Of a stretch of 22,623 nucleotides of DNA, positions 22,145 to 22,623 are shown one piece after another (positions within the stretch are counted from its first letter, which is position 1; every line of letters starts with the position of its first letter). The position numbers were made by a program, and so were the translations under genes. The notes under the pieces were generated by a model. The model made no database searches, was not told the DNA's origin, and saw only the letters and a list, made by a program, of their open reading frames with translations. The stretch is from positions 1 to 22,623 of the IMG/VR virus record IMGVR_UViG_3300037099_000127; one strand, 5' to 3'. The DNA is from a virus.

Positions 22145-22623
22145 GCCGTACGAAACACGTACAGGATGGAGGATATAGCTATCCAGACGAGGACATCGGG
22201 GCGCAGGGCGATCATCTGGTGAAGGCTGACGTCCCGGACACGGATCCGGGCACTCTCCTGCAAAAGCTCAACGGTGGCACGAATATCACGATCTCTGAAG
22301 CCACGGTTGCGGGCGTTCGGACCGCAAAAATAGACGCGCCCGCTTTCTACTCTGGAGCGATGGCCGCCGATTCTGGCAGTGGTTCTCCCGGTGACCCCGC
22401 GGATAATACGACGGCTAAGGGAACCCACAAGCACCCCGCCGCCCCCATCATCCCGCCCGGCGCCCCTCCTGGCGCCACGCCCGAGATGTTCCTCTACCCG
22501 TCCGAGGTGCCGGATCCGCTTGTCCGCGCCAGCGTGACATGCTACAGCGGATTCAACTTTCATCCTGTTCCGTCGCAGACCTACGACGAAAATGGATCAT
22601 TTGCTGGCGGGACCATCCACTAC
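22141..22623 (+). CDS. Probable virion / tail-end protein, 3' cut by window edge
   Basis: The frame opens with ATG in an ATGA overlap and stays open for 161 codons to the window end. The product starts SRTKHVQDGGYSYPDEDIGAQG, followed by GTLLQKLNGGTNITIS. A disordered Pro/Gly/His-rich segment comes next (GTHKHPAAPIIPPGAPPGATP, about residues 97-118), then beta-like sequence (VRASVTCYSGFNFHPVPSQTYDENGSFAGG). The composition fits a fibre-associated or baseplate-like protein, but no family is recognised and the C-terminus is missing. Confidence 0.55.
   Translation, partial: MSRTKHVQDGGYSYPDEDIGAQGDHLVKADVPDTDPGTLLQKLNGGTNITISEATVAGVRTAKIDAPAFYSGAMAADSGSGSPGDPADNTTAKGTHKHPAAPIIPPGAPPGATPEMFLYPSEVPDPLVRASVTCYSGFNFHPVPSQTYDENGSFAGGTIHY

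Overview
The window is the structural (morphogenesis) arm of a tailed double-stranded DNA phage or prophage (Caudoviricetes) with a podovirus-type layout. The evidence is the gene order: small terminase-like protein, large terminase, portal, scaffold-like protein, major capsid protein, head-decoration-like protein, head-to-tail adaptor, very long tail-nozzle-like protein, three large ejection-type proteins, small tail-end proteins. The order matches the P22 and T7 late regions. There is no tape measure, sheath or tail-tube gene of the long-tailed kind. The DNA is GC-rich and every supported gene is on the + strand, most of them joined by ATGA, GTGA, TAATG or TGATG stop/start overlaps. The host cannot be named from the sequence; the ejection proteins and GC content suggest a GC-rich Gram-negative host (inference).

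Layout. 1-306: decayed TnpB-type remnant (IS200/IS605 family RuvC-I motif). 307-649: non-coding leader with four GTCAC/GTGAC half-sites at near-helical spacing and a repeated GCAATTGAC. 650-676: candidate promoter. 707-4104: packaging block, with five small genes (GNAT-like protein, 116-aa unknown, 43-aa 'QAVAIA' protein, 53-aa zinc-knuckle protein, 80-aa unknown) inserted between the DUF5681/TerS-like gene and terL. 4083-7467: small gene, portal, 56-aa basic protein, scaffold-like protein. 7468-7641: structured leader of the capsid gene. 7642-8988: major capsid protein, then an intrinsic-terminator-like hairpin. 9042-10031: acidic protein with a duplicated peptide and a decoration-like beta protein. 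10041-14461: adaptor and nozzle. 14461-20568: three ejection-type proteins, the first with hendecad repeats and a peptidase-S74/intramolecular-chaperone-like C-terminus. 20565-22623: small membrane protein and four probable virion or tail-end genes, the last cut by the window edge.

How it works together: TerS/TerL package DNA through the portal into a capsid built from the major capsid protein on the scaffold. Adaptor and nozzle close the portal and form the short tail. The ejection proteins are stored in the virion and would form the trans-envelope channel on infection.

The most interesting item is the capsid-gene leader. The Shine-Dalgarno sequence lies in one arm of a perfect 9-bp inverted repeat that closes a potential three-way RNA junction, suggesting translational control of the major capsid protein. 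Other points worth checking are the divergent TerL ATPase motifs, duplicated short peptides in two virion proteins, the S74-like domain split by a glycine-rich linker, and the accessory cluster between terS and terL.
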